From: Lactococcus fujiensis JCM 16395
GTDB taxonomy: Bacteria > Bacillota > Bacilli > Lactobacillales > Streptococcaceae
Direction: 5' to 3'
DNA: 64,000 nt
NCBI RefSeq assembly: GCF_002441655.1
Contig: NZ_JXJU01000004.1
Coordinates: 1 to 64,000 of the forward strand
Below the pieces are notes generated by a model. The model searched no databases. It saw nothing but the letters and a program-made list of their open reading frames with translations, and was not told where the DNA came from. Below are positions 51,316-61,065 of this stretch, one piece after another (positions within the stretch are counted from its first letter, which is position 1; each line of letters starts with the position of its first letter). The position numbers and the translations under genes were made by a program.

Positions 51316-52962
51316 ATGAATAAATTTAAAATTGGTACCCTTGGGGTTATTTCTGTCGCTGCTGTTACTTTACTTGCAGCATGCGGAAATCAAACTTTAG
51401 GGACCTCTACGACAAGAAACATTCAATACAGTTTGAATTCAGATTTGCTCACACTTGACTCCAGTTTAGCTTCTGATGTCAATTCGATTGACACGCTGCT
51501 TAATGTTGAATCTGGACTTGTCCGCTTTGACAAAAATGCACAAGTTGAATTAGATTTAGCCAAATCAATTGATGTCTCAAAAGACGGACTCACTTACACG
51601 GTTGAATTAAAACCTGATCTCAAATGGTCAAATGGCGAAAAGTTGACAGCACAGGATTTTGTTTACGGTTGGCAAAGAACGATTAATCCTAAGACCGGTT
51701 CAGAATATGCAATGGCTCTCTCACCACTTGCCAATGCAACAGCTATTATGAATGGTAAAAAACCTGTATCGAGTCTTGGAATCAAAGCCGAAGGAGATTC
51801 CAAACTCATTATCACTTTGGCAAATCCCACACCATACTTTGAAAAATTGATGACTGAACAAGCCTTTTACCCATTGAATCAAAAATTTGTTGAAAAGGAA
51901 GGGAAATCTTATGGAACAACTTCTGATAAGACCCTTTACAATGGTGCCTTCATGTTTGCTAAAGGAAGTAAAGGATGGACAGGCTCGAACAAAACATTCT
52001 CACTCGTCAAAAATCCAAACTATTATGATGCCAAATCTGTAAAAGCTTCTGGCATTACTTATCAAGTTATTAGTGACATGTCGACTGCAGCCCAATTGTA
52101 CAAGCAAGGCAAACTGGACATCGCTGTCCTCGATACCCCAGAGTTAATTGCTGCTAATAAATCCACGAAAGGATTTAATGTCCTTCAATCTCCACGTACA
52201 GATACCATTGAATACAATCAATCCGGTTCCGTACCTGCACTTAATAATGTCAAGATTCGTGAAGCATTCAATCTTGCGACAAACCGGCAAGGGCTACTTG
52301 ATACTGCTGCCCCTTCATACACTGTTTTGAAAACAGCCACTCCAAAAGGACTGGACAAAGCGCCAAATGGACAAGATTTTGCAACCTATGCAGCACAACC
52401 TTATAGCTATGATCCTGAAAAAGCTGCAAAACTTTTCAAAGAAGGCTTGAAAGAACTAGGAAAAACATCACTGACTTTGACACTTGAAGGGGATAGCGAT
52501 GATGCTTTCCACAAGTCTGCTGTGGATTACCTCAAACAGAATTTCGAAAAAGTATTACCAGGTTTGACCATTAACGAAAACCTTGTCCCTAAAGCACAAC
52601 GCTTAAAGGATGCAACAAACAACAACTTCCAGATTATTCTCTCAAGTTGGGGAGCGGACTACAATGAGCCCTCTAATTATTTGATTAATTTTATCACTGG
52701 CAGTACGATGAATGATGGTAAAGTAAGCAATGCAGCTTATGATAAGGCGTTTAAAGCGGCGACAACTGTACCTGATGTCAATGATCCTGAAAAACGATAT
52801 GCAGACTACAAGGATGCTGAACAAGCCCTCTACGAGCAATCGAATATTAACCCTATTGATACACAAGCTAAGTCAATTCTAATGAATCCAAACTTAAAAG
52901 GTGTTTCAAAAGTCAACTCAGCGATGATTTACGACTTAACACATGCTTATCTTGTTAATTAA
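51316..52962 (+). CDS. Oligopeptide-binding lipoprotein, OppA family
   Basis: 548 residues. Signal peptide with lipobox LLAAC, lipidated C23, then an SBP_bac_5 domain (QYSLNSDLLTLDSSLASDVN, YTVELKPDLKWSNGEKLTAQ). It presents peptides to an ABC importer at the outer face of the membrane. ATG 51316 has GGAG six bases upstream; the frame opens eight codons earlier without a site. No permease or ATPase genes lie beside it, so it is an orphan receptor that probably feeds an Opp or Opt system encoded elsewhere. Confidence 0.9.
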   Translation: MNKFKIGTLGVISVAAVTLLAACGNQTLGTSTTRNIQYSLNSDLLTLDSSLASDVNSIDTLLNVESGLVRFDKNAQVELDLAKSIDVSKDGLTYTVELKPDLKWSNGEKLTAQDFVYGWQRTINPKTGSEYAMALSPLANATAIMNGKKPVSSLGIKAEGDSKLIITLANPTPYFEKLMTEQAFYPLNQKFVEKEGKSYGTTSDKTLYNGAFMFAKGSKGWTGSNKTFSLVKNPNYYDAKSVKASGITYQVISDMSTAAQLYKQGKLDIAVLDTPELIAANKSTKGFNVLQSPRTDTIEYNQSGSVPALNNVKIREAFNLATNRQGLLDTAAPSYTVLKTATPKGLDKAPNGQDFATYAAQPYSYDPEKAAKLFKEGLKELGKTSLTLTLEGDSDDAFHKSAVDYLKQNFEKVLPGLTINENLVPKAQRLKDATNNNFQIILSSWGADYNEPSNYLINFITGSTMNDGKVSNAAYDKAFKAATTVPDVNDPEKRYADYKDAEQALYEQSNINPIDTQAKSILMNPNLKGVSKVNSAMIYDLTHAYLVN

Positions 52963-52974
52963 AAGATAATAAAT

Positions 52975-53001
52975 AAAAAAAGCACATTTCAGTGCTTTTT
53001 T
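52975..53001. terminator. Bidirectional terminator
   Basis: AAAAGCAC (52978-52985) pairs with GTGCTTTT (52992-52999), with T runs both ways. Serves the lipoprotein gene and the convergent NlpC/P60 gene. Confidence 0.85.
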
Positions 53002-53004
53002 TAT

Positions 53005-53694
53005 TTAGCTTACTTCTCGCTGGATTGTTCCCGATCTGAACAATTCGGCCCAAGTCATATTTCCTAAGACTGACTTGTTAATCACCTGATCTAATTTGCT
53101 AATATTTACGCCATTGGTGCTAGTGGAATCGTGTAAAATATAACCATCTCCAAGATAAATCGCAACATGTTGCTCATATTCAGGAGCATTTGCTGCTGTA
53201 ACCAGTAAATCGCCACGCGTTTTATTGGACCACGAAATGCTCGTTCCAGTTTGTGCCAATAAGTAAGTCGTAGCAACAGATTGCTGAACGATGGATTGGC
53301 CACCTAATCGATACATTTGTGCAACAAAACTTGAACAGTCATATTCATTCTTTGCAATCGAATTACTCGTTCGACCTCCTCCATACACGTAAGGGCTGAT
53401 TCCAACTAATTTGAGCCCTGAAGCAATTGTTTTTTCAATGACTACATTATTTGTTCTCAACGATGAAGCGACAGAAGCATATTCTGTAATCGTAGGATTT
53501 GTTGTCGTAATGCCCAAAGCCTTCACTGATGGACTTACATTTGTAGCCGCTGAATTTTGCAGATTAATCCAATATCCCCCTAAAACCAAGAGTAAACCGA
53601 TAATGAGCACACTCATCAGGCCTTTGGGGAAGATTTGCTTTCGATTATTTTTTATAAGAGAGGGAGCTCGTTTTTTATCTATCCGTTTTTTCAT
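53005..53694 (-). CDS. NlpC/P60 cell-wall peptidase, membrane-anchored
   Basis: 229 residues: basic cytoplasmic tail, one membrane helix at about 27-45 (LMSVLIIGLLLVLGG), a short linker and an NlpC/P60 domain with C120 in NEYDCSSFVAQMY, H176 in EQHVAIYLG and H188 in YILHDSTS as the catalytic triad. It probably cleaves peptide stems of peptidoglycan at the outer face. The start at 53694 (MKKRIDKKRA) has AAAGGGAG directly upstream. It begins 34 bases after the nifS stop and may be cotranscribed. Confidence 0.87.
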   Translation of the reverse strand: MKKRIDKKRAPSLIKNNRKQIFPKGLMSVLIIGLLLVLGGYWINLQNSAATNVSPSVKALGITTTNPTITEYASVASSLRTNNVVIEKTIASGLKLVGISPYVYGGGRTSNSIAKNEYDCSSFVAQMYRLGGQSIVQQSVATTYLLAQTGTSISWSNKTRGDLLVTAANAPEYEQHVAIYLGDGYILHDSTSTNGVNISKLDQVINKSVLGNMTWAELFRSGTIQREVS

Positions 53695-53728
53695 GCTCCC
53701 TTTGTAATCAATAGAGATTAATACGAAC

Positions 53729-54874
53729 TTAACGAGCGATCTTGTCAAATTCTGAATATAGGATTTTAAAGACGGTCAAGAATTGTTCAACTTCTGACAT
53801 ATTGTTCGTGTGATCAAGACTAATTCTGACTGCACTCGTTGCATACTTATTCGGCACATTCATCGCAACTAAAGTTCCTGCTGTCGCGTTCTTTTTGGAT
53901 GAACAAGCCGAAGTCGTTGAGATATAGATTTCATGATTTTCGAATCCATGCACAACTACTTCTCCTCTTACACCACGAATGCCAAAAGTCAAAATATTGG
54001 GCGCAAAGTGTTCCATTTCACTAAATAGAATGACTTTATCGTATGCTTTGAGCGCATTATAAATGACGGCTTTCATTTTGCCAACTTTTTTGCGCTTTAA
54101 GGAATCATCCGTCAAAGTTAGGCGCATGGCCTTCGCCGTTGCCGCAATTGCTGGTAAATTTTCTGTTGTCGACCGCTTATTATTTTCTTGACCTCCCCCA
54201 TGGAGTAGCGGCGTCAATCGTTTTCCTGCCTTAATCACTAAAATACCAACCCCACGTGGTCCATGGAATTTATGAGCAGATAAAGTAACAAAATCAACTC
54301 GAGGCAACATGAAGTCTTCAACAGCTATTTTTCCTAATCCTTGAACTGCGTCAACATGGAAACTAATGGTCGGTTTATCTTCAAGAAAATCAGCAATTTC
54401 TTTGAGGGGCTGTATTGCGCCAACTTCATTATTGACTGCCATACAAGAGACCAAAATGGTTTCATCTCTAACAAGTGCTTTAAGTTCTTTGACTTTTACA
54501 AATCCTTTTGCATCAACTGGAGCATAATCAACGTCAAAGCCCTGTGTCCTTAGCCATTCAGCTGCATTTTTGATTGCAGGATGCTCAACACTTGAGACAA
54601 TAATGTGATTGCCAAAGGGCTTCTTTTCAAAGGCTACACCTTTGAGCACCCAATTGTCCCCCTCAGTTCCACCACTTGTAAAATAAATTTCATGAGGTTG
54701 AACCCCTAATAATTCTGAGATTTGACGACGCGATGCATCTAAGAGTCGTGTTGCGACAGTCCCTAACTGATGGAGACTAGAAGGATTTCCCATTATTTTG
54801 GTTGCCACATCGGTATAAGTTTTCATTGCCTCAGGCGCCATACTTGTAGTTGCACTGTTATCAAAGTAAATCAT
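53729..54874 (-). CDS. Cysteine desulfurase, NifS/IscS group I
   Basis: 381 residues. PLP lysine K202 in TLSAHKFHGPRGVG, persulfide cysteine C324 on the long mobile loop STTSACSSKKNAT, N-terminal MIYFDNSATT. Group I enzymes of this size commonly give sulfur to tRNA thiolation through ThiI or MnmA. In streptococci thiI usually follows; here an NlpC/P60 gene does. Translation may start by handover from a three-codon upstream frame (see 54871-54882). Confidence 0.92.
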   Translation of the reverse strand: MIYFDNSATTSMAPEAMKTYTDVATKIMGNPSSLHQLGTVATRLLDASRRQISELLGVQPHEIYFTSGGTEGDNWVLKGVAFEKKPFGNHIIVSSVEHPAIKNAAEWLRTQGFDVDYAPVDAKGFVKVKELKALVRDETILVSCMAVNNEVGAIQPLKEIADFLEDKPTISFHVDAVQGLGKIAVEDFMLPRVDFVTLSAHKFHGPRGVGILVIKAGKRLTPLLHGGGQENNKRSTTENLPAIAATAKAMRLTLTDDSLKRKKVGKMKAVIYNALKAYDKVILFSEMEHFAPNILTFGIRGVRGEVVVHGFENHEIYISTTSACSSKKNATAGTLVAMNVPNKYATSAVRISLDHTNNMSEVEQFLTVFKILYSEFDKIAR

Positions 54875-54882
54875 TTTTTCAT
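54871..54882 (-). promoter_or_regulatory. Three-codon upstream frame overlapping the nifS start
   Basis: AAGGA is spaced well for ATG-AAA-AAA-TGA (54882 to 54871), whose stop overlaps the nifS ATG as ATGA, and poorly (13 bases) for the nifS ATG itself. Ribosomes may therefore end the mini-frame and restart at nifS. Confidence 0.4.
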
Positions 54883-54975
54883 TTTGTCCTTATTCTTTTC
54901 CGCTCTTCATCACTTATCCAACTGAAAGAAAAAATACTCGCCAAATGGACGAGGATGTTGAGCAAATGTTACTTT

Positions 54976-54984
54976 ATTATAACA
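54976..54984 (-). promoter_or_regulatory. Extended -10 promoter of nifS
   Basis: Minus-strand TGT-TATAAT (TATAAT at 54976-54981), about 100 bases before the gene. Confidence 0.55.
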
Positions 54985-55016
54985 CAAATTAAGCTGAAAC
55001 TTTTCAAGAGAAAGTC

Positions 55017-55048
55017 AAAAAAAGAACCCGCTCACACAGGCTCTTTTG
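55017..55048. terminator. Weak hairpin in the nifS-surface protein gap
   Basis: AAAGA-A-CC and GG-C-TCTTT pair imperfectly. The rest of the 331-base gap 54875-55205 holds only the nifS promoter and the terminator at 55155-55193. Confidence 0.4.
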
Positions 55049-55154
55049 ATTAGGAGTATTTATGAAAAAATTTATTTTTGGAATAAATGAATTATATCAA
55101 GCGTGACTTAAAACGAGCTAAAATAAAGCTTATCTCAAAATAAAATTTTGTATG

Positions 55155-55193
55155 CTTAGGGTCAAAAAAAGCATTAGATGTGCTTTTTTTGAC
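55155..55193 (-). terminator. Terminator of the WxL surface protein gene
   Basis: GTCAAAAAAAGCA (55161-55173) is perfectly complementary to TGCTTTTTTTGAC (55181-55193), loop of seven. Confidence 0.8.
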
Positions 55194-55205
55194 TCATTTA
55201 TAAGC

Positions 55206-58200
55206 TTAGTCTCCGGTGACTGGCCCTTTACTTAATGTCCAAAGGACTGAACCGTTATAGGTATCAGCACGTTGAGTTGCGGCTGTTTGTGGCAGACTAA
55301 GAGCAAATCCTTGTGTTTCAGCCCCTGTCCCACTATTTAATGCAGTCGTTGACCAACTTGGAGCCGTTGACCAGTTTTTCGACAAATCAAATAGGTTAGC
55401 CTGTTGGGCAACTGACGCTAATGTTGCACTATCGAGACCATATGGAACTTGCATCGTTGTCGTTGCTGAACTTGTCTCCATCGTCGAATCCCAACCAGGA
55501 TAGGTTGTATAACCTCCTGAAGGATACAGGATAGGGTCATAATAGGCCGCATTGACCGCATTATTCGATGTAATTACCGATCCATTGTAAGTCAGATAAG
55601 GCGTTAAATCATAATTGGTCTTTACGCCAAGCAGTGGCGTAATTATTGTAACATCCAATAACCAACCCTTTTGAGAAGCTGCTGGAATTGAATCATCAAT
55701 AAATAATTCTTGGTCAGGAGAACCTAAGGTAGACCATGCATGTGTCGTATCGATCGTATGTGTACCAAAAGTTATTTCATTCGGCGTTCCCCAAGACAAA
55801 TCACCAGTAGATACTGTAATCGAAGCCCCATTTGTCGTCCCCGTCGTCAACGTTTGTCCAGTTGGTGTAATAGCCGTATAATCCACAGTAACCATATCAT
55901 TCGTAGCACTAGCTGCAGTACCGTCAGTTGCTGTGCCATTTAACGAATCAACAACAGCAGTATCGTTAGCCAAATTCACGGCTGATTGACCAGTTGCTGT
56001 AAATTGTCCTCCAGAAACATATGTTCCAGTTCCTGTCGTGGTTGAGGTGCCAGTGTATTGAATGCCAGTTGTTTGCTGAGCCGTTGGAATAGTCACTCCA
56101 TTGCCTGTGTCAGTTGACAGACCCGTTTTAATCGTTGCTGCCGTAGTGGCATTAAAATCACTCAATGGTGTAACCGTGACTGTATAAGTATTTTGCAAAG
56201 GCGTCAGAAGCACAGCTCCGGTCCCCCCAATACTTGGATCTTGAATGCCCGTATCGTCTTTGATGATAGACGCTACAGTATCATCCATTGTTGAAGATTG
56301 AGCCCAAGCCATTGCCCCCGACCCATCTGATGCAATGTCAGAGGTTGAGTCAGGTACAATCGTAACAGTCGACTCTCCGACAGCTCCAGACGTTGTATCA
56401 GTCCAAGTTAAATTAATGGTTCTGTAAATTTGACCCGTCGACAGTCCTTTGTTAATATCAGTAACCGCTGTTAAAACGCTATTTAATTGGTCACTCGGTG
56501 TGACTGTTGTGCTTGACGAAGCTAAGCCTGTTCCTGTAATTGCTGACATACTGTATAAATTGGCACTGCCATTAACTGAATCACTTGAATTAAGCGTTAA
56601 GGCTTTAGCCTCACTGTTTGTCAAGATAAATGAATGGGCGGAAATTGTTGACACATCATTCGTCTTCGCAGTATAGACCACATATCGACTATACACGTTA
56701 CCGTTTGCTTCGGATGTGTTGTATGATCCATTCGATGAATTCCCTGGGAAATACAAGTGGTTATAGCCATAACTTGTCGTTGTTGGGCTACTCGAATTTG
56801 CATAAGCAATAAATGGATCAAACAAAGTTCGAGCACCATTTTGTCCCGTACCAGTCCAAGACCATGAATAAGGGGCGTTACCATCAGTCCCATCGGCCGC
56901 AATATAATAATTCGGCGTGCCAGCCGTGACAAGCGTTGTGGCAGATCCAGATGGGCTCGTGATTGGACTTGGCCAATCTGTCACTGATGGGTTTGTTGTC
57001 GGAGGTAATATTGGCGTTGTTGTGGTATTGTCATAAGTCGAATATCCAGATGCATTTGCTGAAATAAATTCATCTTCATCAGAACCCGTATGGTAATCAT
57101 AAATACCAGGAGAAACCCCCGTTTCACCATTCACAGGAGCAGTTACTGAAACATCTTGAACATAACTCCCACTTGATGCTTCAAACATGAAGGGGTCATT
57201 GCTCGTTTGTTGTGTTTCTGTTGCACCGCCCGTAAACAAGGTTCCCCAGTCGTTGCGCTAGGAAAACTGTAAAAGCTTCCAGATGAAGTTGGCGCGTAAG
57301 TGCTGCTTGGATACATCAACACAATCTTAGTTGCACCCGTGTTCCATTGGGACCCCGTCAACACATTTCCGTTTGAATCATAAGCAGTAACAAGGACTTT
57401 CTTTCCTACATTATCGCCCGTGCCCATGGGTGTGGTAGCATCAGTCGTAAAGTCACTACTAAAGCCTGAATTAAAGGCCCAAGAACCACCACCCGCTTTC
57501 GCATTATTCGTATCGAATTCCCGAATTTGACCAGCGCCAAGGAAAATCTCATCTGTCGCTGTATAGGCTGTATCTGTCTTATCAGTATCGCCTAGTAGAC
57601 CGTAACCATACATTGAGTTAGGGTCATCCCCCAGAAAGTTGACTTCATTAATGTTGGCAATGCCATCCGATGTCCCTGCTTTTTGATCAAAAGTAATGAA
57701 AGGCATCGAACTTGAAGAGGTTCCCCAATAGGTTCCATTCTCTGTCTTTGACAGTCCACTAACAGGTGATGTATTAATATTAACTGGTGATGTTGAAGTA
57801 CCAACAGCGATATTGTTTCCTCTCCATGTCATCTTTGAACCTGTCGTTACCATGGAAATGGAGTGCATATTTATAATTCGGTCTGTTGTCAGATAAGGTG
57901 TTGAAAATTCAGAGTCGCCATCCAAAGTGACATTTCCTAGATAAACCTGAGTGGTTAAAGGACTAAATGTCGTTGTTGTCGATTGATTGGCCCAGGAATT
58001 TCCCCAGAATGCTCCCGTAAAGATTCCTGATTTGCTATCAAATTCGCAACTTGCAAATTGGTAAGCAGATTCCCCTGTTGCATATGTCCCACTGCTTCCA
58101 CTCGCTCCCGTCGCGCTATTGCTGAAAGTTCCTGTCATTTGTTGTGCAGAAGCCCCATTCAATACTGTCCCCTGCGTATCAAGACCGACCATTGATTCAT

Positions 58201-60480
58201 AGTTTGGATCATAATAAGTCATTGAAGGATTGTTTATTCCTTGTGTCCAACCACTTACACCATAAACAGTACCAACGGGTTGACTCGTTGTAGCATCAGT
58301 TGATGTCCGTTCAGTCCACGAGGGTTGAGCAGCGGTCCAAACAACACCACTTGGCGATTCCGTTGCCCCACTTTGTGTGGCGGTCGAAATCGGTTGACCT
58401 GGATTCGTTATCCCAGTCCCATTTGTCGTTGCAGCAACCACACTCGAATTTGCCGTCCAGCCTGTTACCGTGCCATATGTACTACTTGCAGTAAAGTCTG
58501 GATTATAGTTCAGGGTCAAAATACCGTTATTTTTTACATCAAGTGATGTAAAATTTTCTAATCGGTCAGCAAGATAAATGTGATTTAATCCTGTTTTATT
58601 TGCTGAGTTACCTAATGTTACCAAAGCCGTGTTAGAACCTGATGATACCGAACCTGTCGAACTGTTCCAATTTACATTACTTGAAGTAAAGCTCTCAACA
58701 GTGGTTGAACTAAATGAAGGATTGATAACACCTGTTGCATTACTTGCATTTCCCGTTGGATAGACACTACCATTGCGCATGGGCATATCAAATAAAGTAT
58801 TGCTTGATGTTTCTGGTGCAGCATAGCCCTGACCACCTGAAATCTTCATAATTTGCCCAGCATTGAGCACGTTAATATTAACATTATAATTCAGGCCACT
58901 AGTCGAAATCCCATTATAATAGGTCAGGAAATGCGTATTGTGGGCAATTGGATAGTCTGAAGCGTAGATATTTCCGAAACTGTCCTTTGGCGCATCAACA
59001 GTCATATTGACCCCACTGATGTCAGTGTCAACATTTGGGTTCCCATCCGTCTGATAACCTCCGAAGTTAGCTGAACCATCTGCACGATAGGCAGACATTG
59101 AGTCACCTGAAAGCTGTGCCCCATTCAAAACGGACTGCGAAGGATTACCATAAATAAAGAGATTAATACTTGATGTTAAACCAGACCCCATCCAGGGCTC
59201 AGTGTCCTGCAAACTTCCATTTGCATTTGTAATTTGTTCGGCTGGAGCACCACCGCCTGTAAATGGCACACCTGGAGAGAACTTCAGGAGAGTACTCGAA
59301 CTTACGCCGACCATAGGACTAGCACTGCTTGAGGATGTTGCGTTTTCAGCATCAACCGCTATATTTGAACTTCCAGTTTCTTGTCCATTGACTGGGCCAC
59401 CACAAATTGTCTTGTGTGACAGGTCACTTCCATTTGGTGCTCCTGAATAATCACCACCTGTGATTCGAACTTGGGTTGATCCAATTAATTGCATAGGTGA
59501 ATAATAAAGTGAATTACTCGAGGACCAGGCGGTACCAGTATTTGTTACATAAGCAATATTCCAGTTTTTGCCACTGCCTCCGCTTGTCCAGTAACCTGAC
59601 GATATCAGAGTACCGACAAGTGATCCGTTAATGATTCCACCATCCATTTCGGTATTGGCATTCCCCTTGTGGAATGCCACATCGTAGTCTCCACCCGTGG
59701 CAACCGTATCGATTTGTCCACCTGTTATCTTCAATTCGGAATCCCCAAAAGTGATTCCTGCACTCCGACCACCACCGAAGGCTTGCCCAATCATTCCTCC
59801 ATTGATATAAGTACCAGAGGCATAATTAGCTTGCGTGGCGCCACTTGATCCATTTTGATAACCAGAGAAAGCACCACCATAGACTTGAGTGGCAACAAGA
59901 CCAAAGCCTGCCGCTGGCGTCGATCCAGAAATTAATGTAGACGAACCATTTTGATAATAATTGACGAAGTTTCCAAGTCCTGTTGTTCCACCTGCCGCTT
60001 CAAAAACGCCAGTGTTACTTGCGCCACTTGCTGTAACCTCAAAACCTGAACCATTTGCATAGGTATTGTTACTCTCTGAATAAAGACTGTTCAAGTTAGC
60101 TGGCAGATTGCCGAATGCCGTCCCAGCTGTACCTGAGGCACTATTTAGGAGTCCTGCACCCCATGTTGAGGTAACTAATCCAGTTGTCCCAATAGAGAGA
60201 TAGGTTTGTCCATTTTGGTAACCAAAGTAAGAACCGCCACGGACGACACCTGCCCATATATTATCTGTACTATCCGACTTATCTATTGACACTCCTGTAC
60301 TTGCAAAATTTTGTGTATTGCTGTCACATGAAGAACCTATCCTGCATGTGCTTGATTTGAAGGAACTTGAGGATTGATTTCCAAATCTACATTTTCGGCA
60401 TGTGCTATGCCCGCACCTCCTCCTATCAAAGCTAAAGTCAGTACAGAGAGGACAATTTTGATTGCATATTTGGGCATCAT
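55206..60480 (-). pseudogene. Giant WxL-domain surface protein, two frameshifts
   Basis: One gene of about 1758 codons in three frames. AAGGAG and ATG 60480 open a signal peptide (MMPKYAIKIVLSVLTLALIG, then AHA cleavage and ENVDLEINPQVP), which runs into a stop near 60335. The long middle frame is rich in Gly, Ser, Thr and Asn with repeated short beta strands, like pectate-lyase-type beta-helix adhesins. It breaks at a C4 run (57244-57247); restoring one base joins FPSATTG to GTLFTGGATETQ. The last frame ends in a WxL domain: GWLLDVTIITPLL and terminal GSVLWTLSKGP. WxL domains bind the wall non-covalently. A strong promoter and terminator remain. Decay, phase variation or sequencing error are all possible. 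Confidence 0.8.
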
Positions 60481-60532
60481 ACACTCCTTCTAAACCACAA
60501 ATTGTATTCAATTGATTACTCAACTTAAAGCA

Positions 60533-60561
60533 GTTATAACATTTTTAGATGACAATGTCAA
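60533..60561 (-). promoter_or_regulatory. Promoter of the WxL gene
   Basis: Minus-strand TTGACA (60556-60561), 17 bases, TGT-TATAAC (60533-60538): near consensus. TGACA-A-TGTCA (60550-60560) is a small palindrome over the -35. Confidence 0.75.
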
Positions 60562-60590
60562 TCACAAAATATCAAACACATTATTTTATT

Positions 60591-60610
60591 ACGCTACGTT
60601 ACGTTACGTT
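60591..60610. repeat. ACGTT pentanucleotide tandem repeat
   Basis: ACGCT followed by three ACGTT units, 30-50 bases upstream of the WxL promoter -35. Copy number may vary between strains. Confidence 0.6.
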
Positions 60611-60670
60611 AGTTCTATTTTTTTGTATTTTGAAACCCTTGTAAGTTTGGTCATTCTTTGGCTCCTCCAT

Positions 60671-60699
60671 TTGTCTCCATAAATGAACTGTGATATAAT
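60671..60699 (+). promoter_or_regulatory. Promoter of the riboswitch transcript
   Basis: TTGTCT (60671-60676), 17 bases, TGA-TATAAT (extended -10, 60694-60699). Transcription should start near 60706, just before the anti-ribosome-binding-site segment. Confidence 0.75.
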
Positions 60700-60716
60700 A
60701 ACTACAGAATGCATTC

Positions 60717-60774
60717 ATTCTCCTGACGAGAACCACCGTACCAGGTAAGCACGACGGCGAAATTTAAGGAGAAT
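60717..60774 (+). promoter_or_regulatory. Guanidine-III (ykkC-III) riboswitch, translational
   Basis: The segment 60722-60760 matches the ykkC-III aptamer: CCTGACGAG, CACCGTACC, AGGTAAGC and GACGGCGA appear in order with the spacing of the Thermobifida fusca aptamer. P1 is CCTG (60722-60725) with CAGG (60742-60745), a compensatory change from CCGG/CCGG; P2 is CCGT (60736-60739) with ACGG (60754-60757), making the pseudoknot. ATTCTCCT (60717-60724) is perfectly complementary to AGGAGAAT (60767-60774), the ribosome-binding site. Ligand binding would hold CCTG in P1 and free the site, switching translation on. Confidence 0.85.
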
Positions 60775-60778
60775 ATCT

Positions 60779-61024
60779 ATGTTTATCCAAATCACAGGCT
60801 CTGCCCTCATCTTATTTGCTTTTGTCCTAAGTCAATTAGGATTACTAAAAGCGACCTCTGTGACCTATCTCATTTTAAATGTGATTGGTTCTAGCTTTTT
60901 AGCATTTGATGCCTTTCACCTCCAACAATGGGGCTTTGTAGCACTCGAAGGGGTCTGGGCAATTGTTTCACTTATCGGTTTGATTCGCCTTTATTTTGAA
61001 AACATGAAAACTAAATCATCCTAA
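60779..61024 (+). CDS. CBU_0592-like small membrane protein under a riboswitch
   Basis: 81 residues, three hydrophobic segments at about 3-20, 27-45 and 52-72 (GSALILFAFVLSQLGLL, YLILNVIGSSFLAFDAF, ALEGVWAIVSLIGLIRLYF) and a short basic tail. The layout and the LNVIGSSFLA and EGVWAIVSLIGL pieces resemble the CBU_0592 family of unknown function. It is not an SMR pump: it is shorter than the usual 105 residues and lacks the early helix-1 glutamate. AAGGAG lies seven bases before ATG and is covered by the riboswitch. Guanidine control suggests a part in guanidine export or tolerance, perhaps as an oligomer; this is inference. Confidence 0.8.
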   Translation: MFIQITGSALILFAFVLSQLGLLKATSVTYLILNVIGSSFLAFDAFHLQQWGFVALEGVWAIVSLIGLIRLYFENMKTKSS

Positions 61025-61034
61025 TCTAAGGAAA

Positions 61035-61065
61035 ATAAAAAAGACTTTCACAAGTCTTTTTTTGT
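61035..61065 (+). terminator. Terminator of the riboswitch gene
   Basis: AAAAAAGACTT (61037-61047) pairs with AAGTCTTTTTT (61052-61062). The following 61066-61317 holds no gene I can support; CAATCCTG (61133-61140) and CAGGATTG (61202-61209) form an isolated inverted repeat. Confidence 0.8.

Noticed and set aside
60481-60523. N-terminal extension of the long middle frame of the WxL gene (MSNQLNTICGLEGVYDAQIC), Cys-rich
   Set aside because: The same bases in the adjacent frame give a textbook signal peptide with AAGGAG before its ATG; the Cys-rich reading is an out-of-frame artefact.
60533-60561. TGACA-A-TGTCA counted as another copy of the dispersed palindrome
   Set aside because: The half-sites are in the opposite order, so it is a different palindrome.
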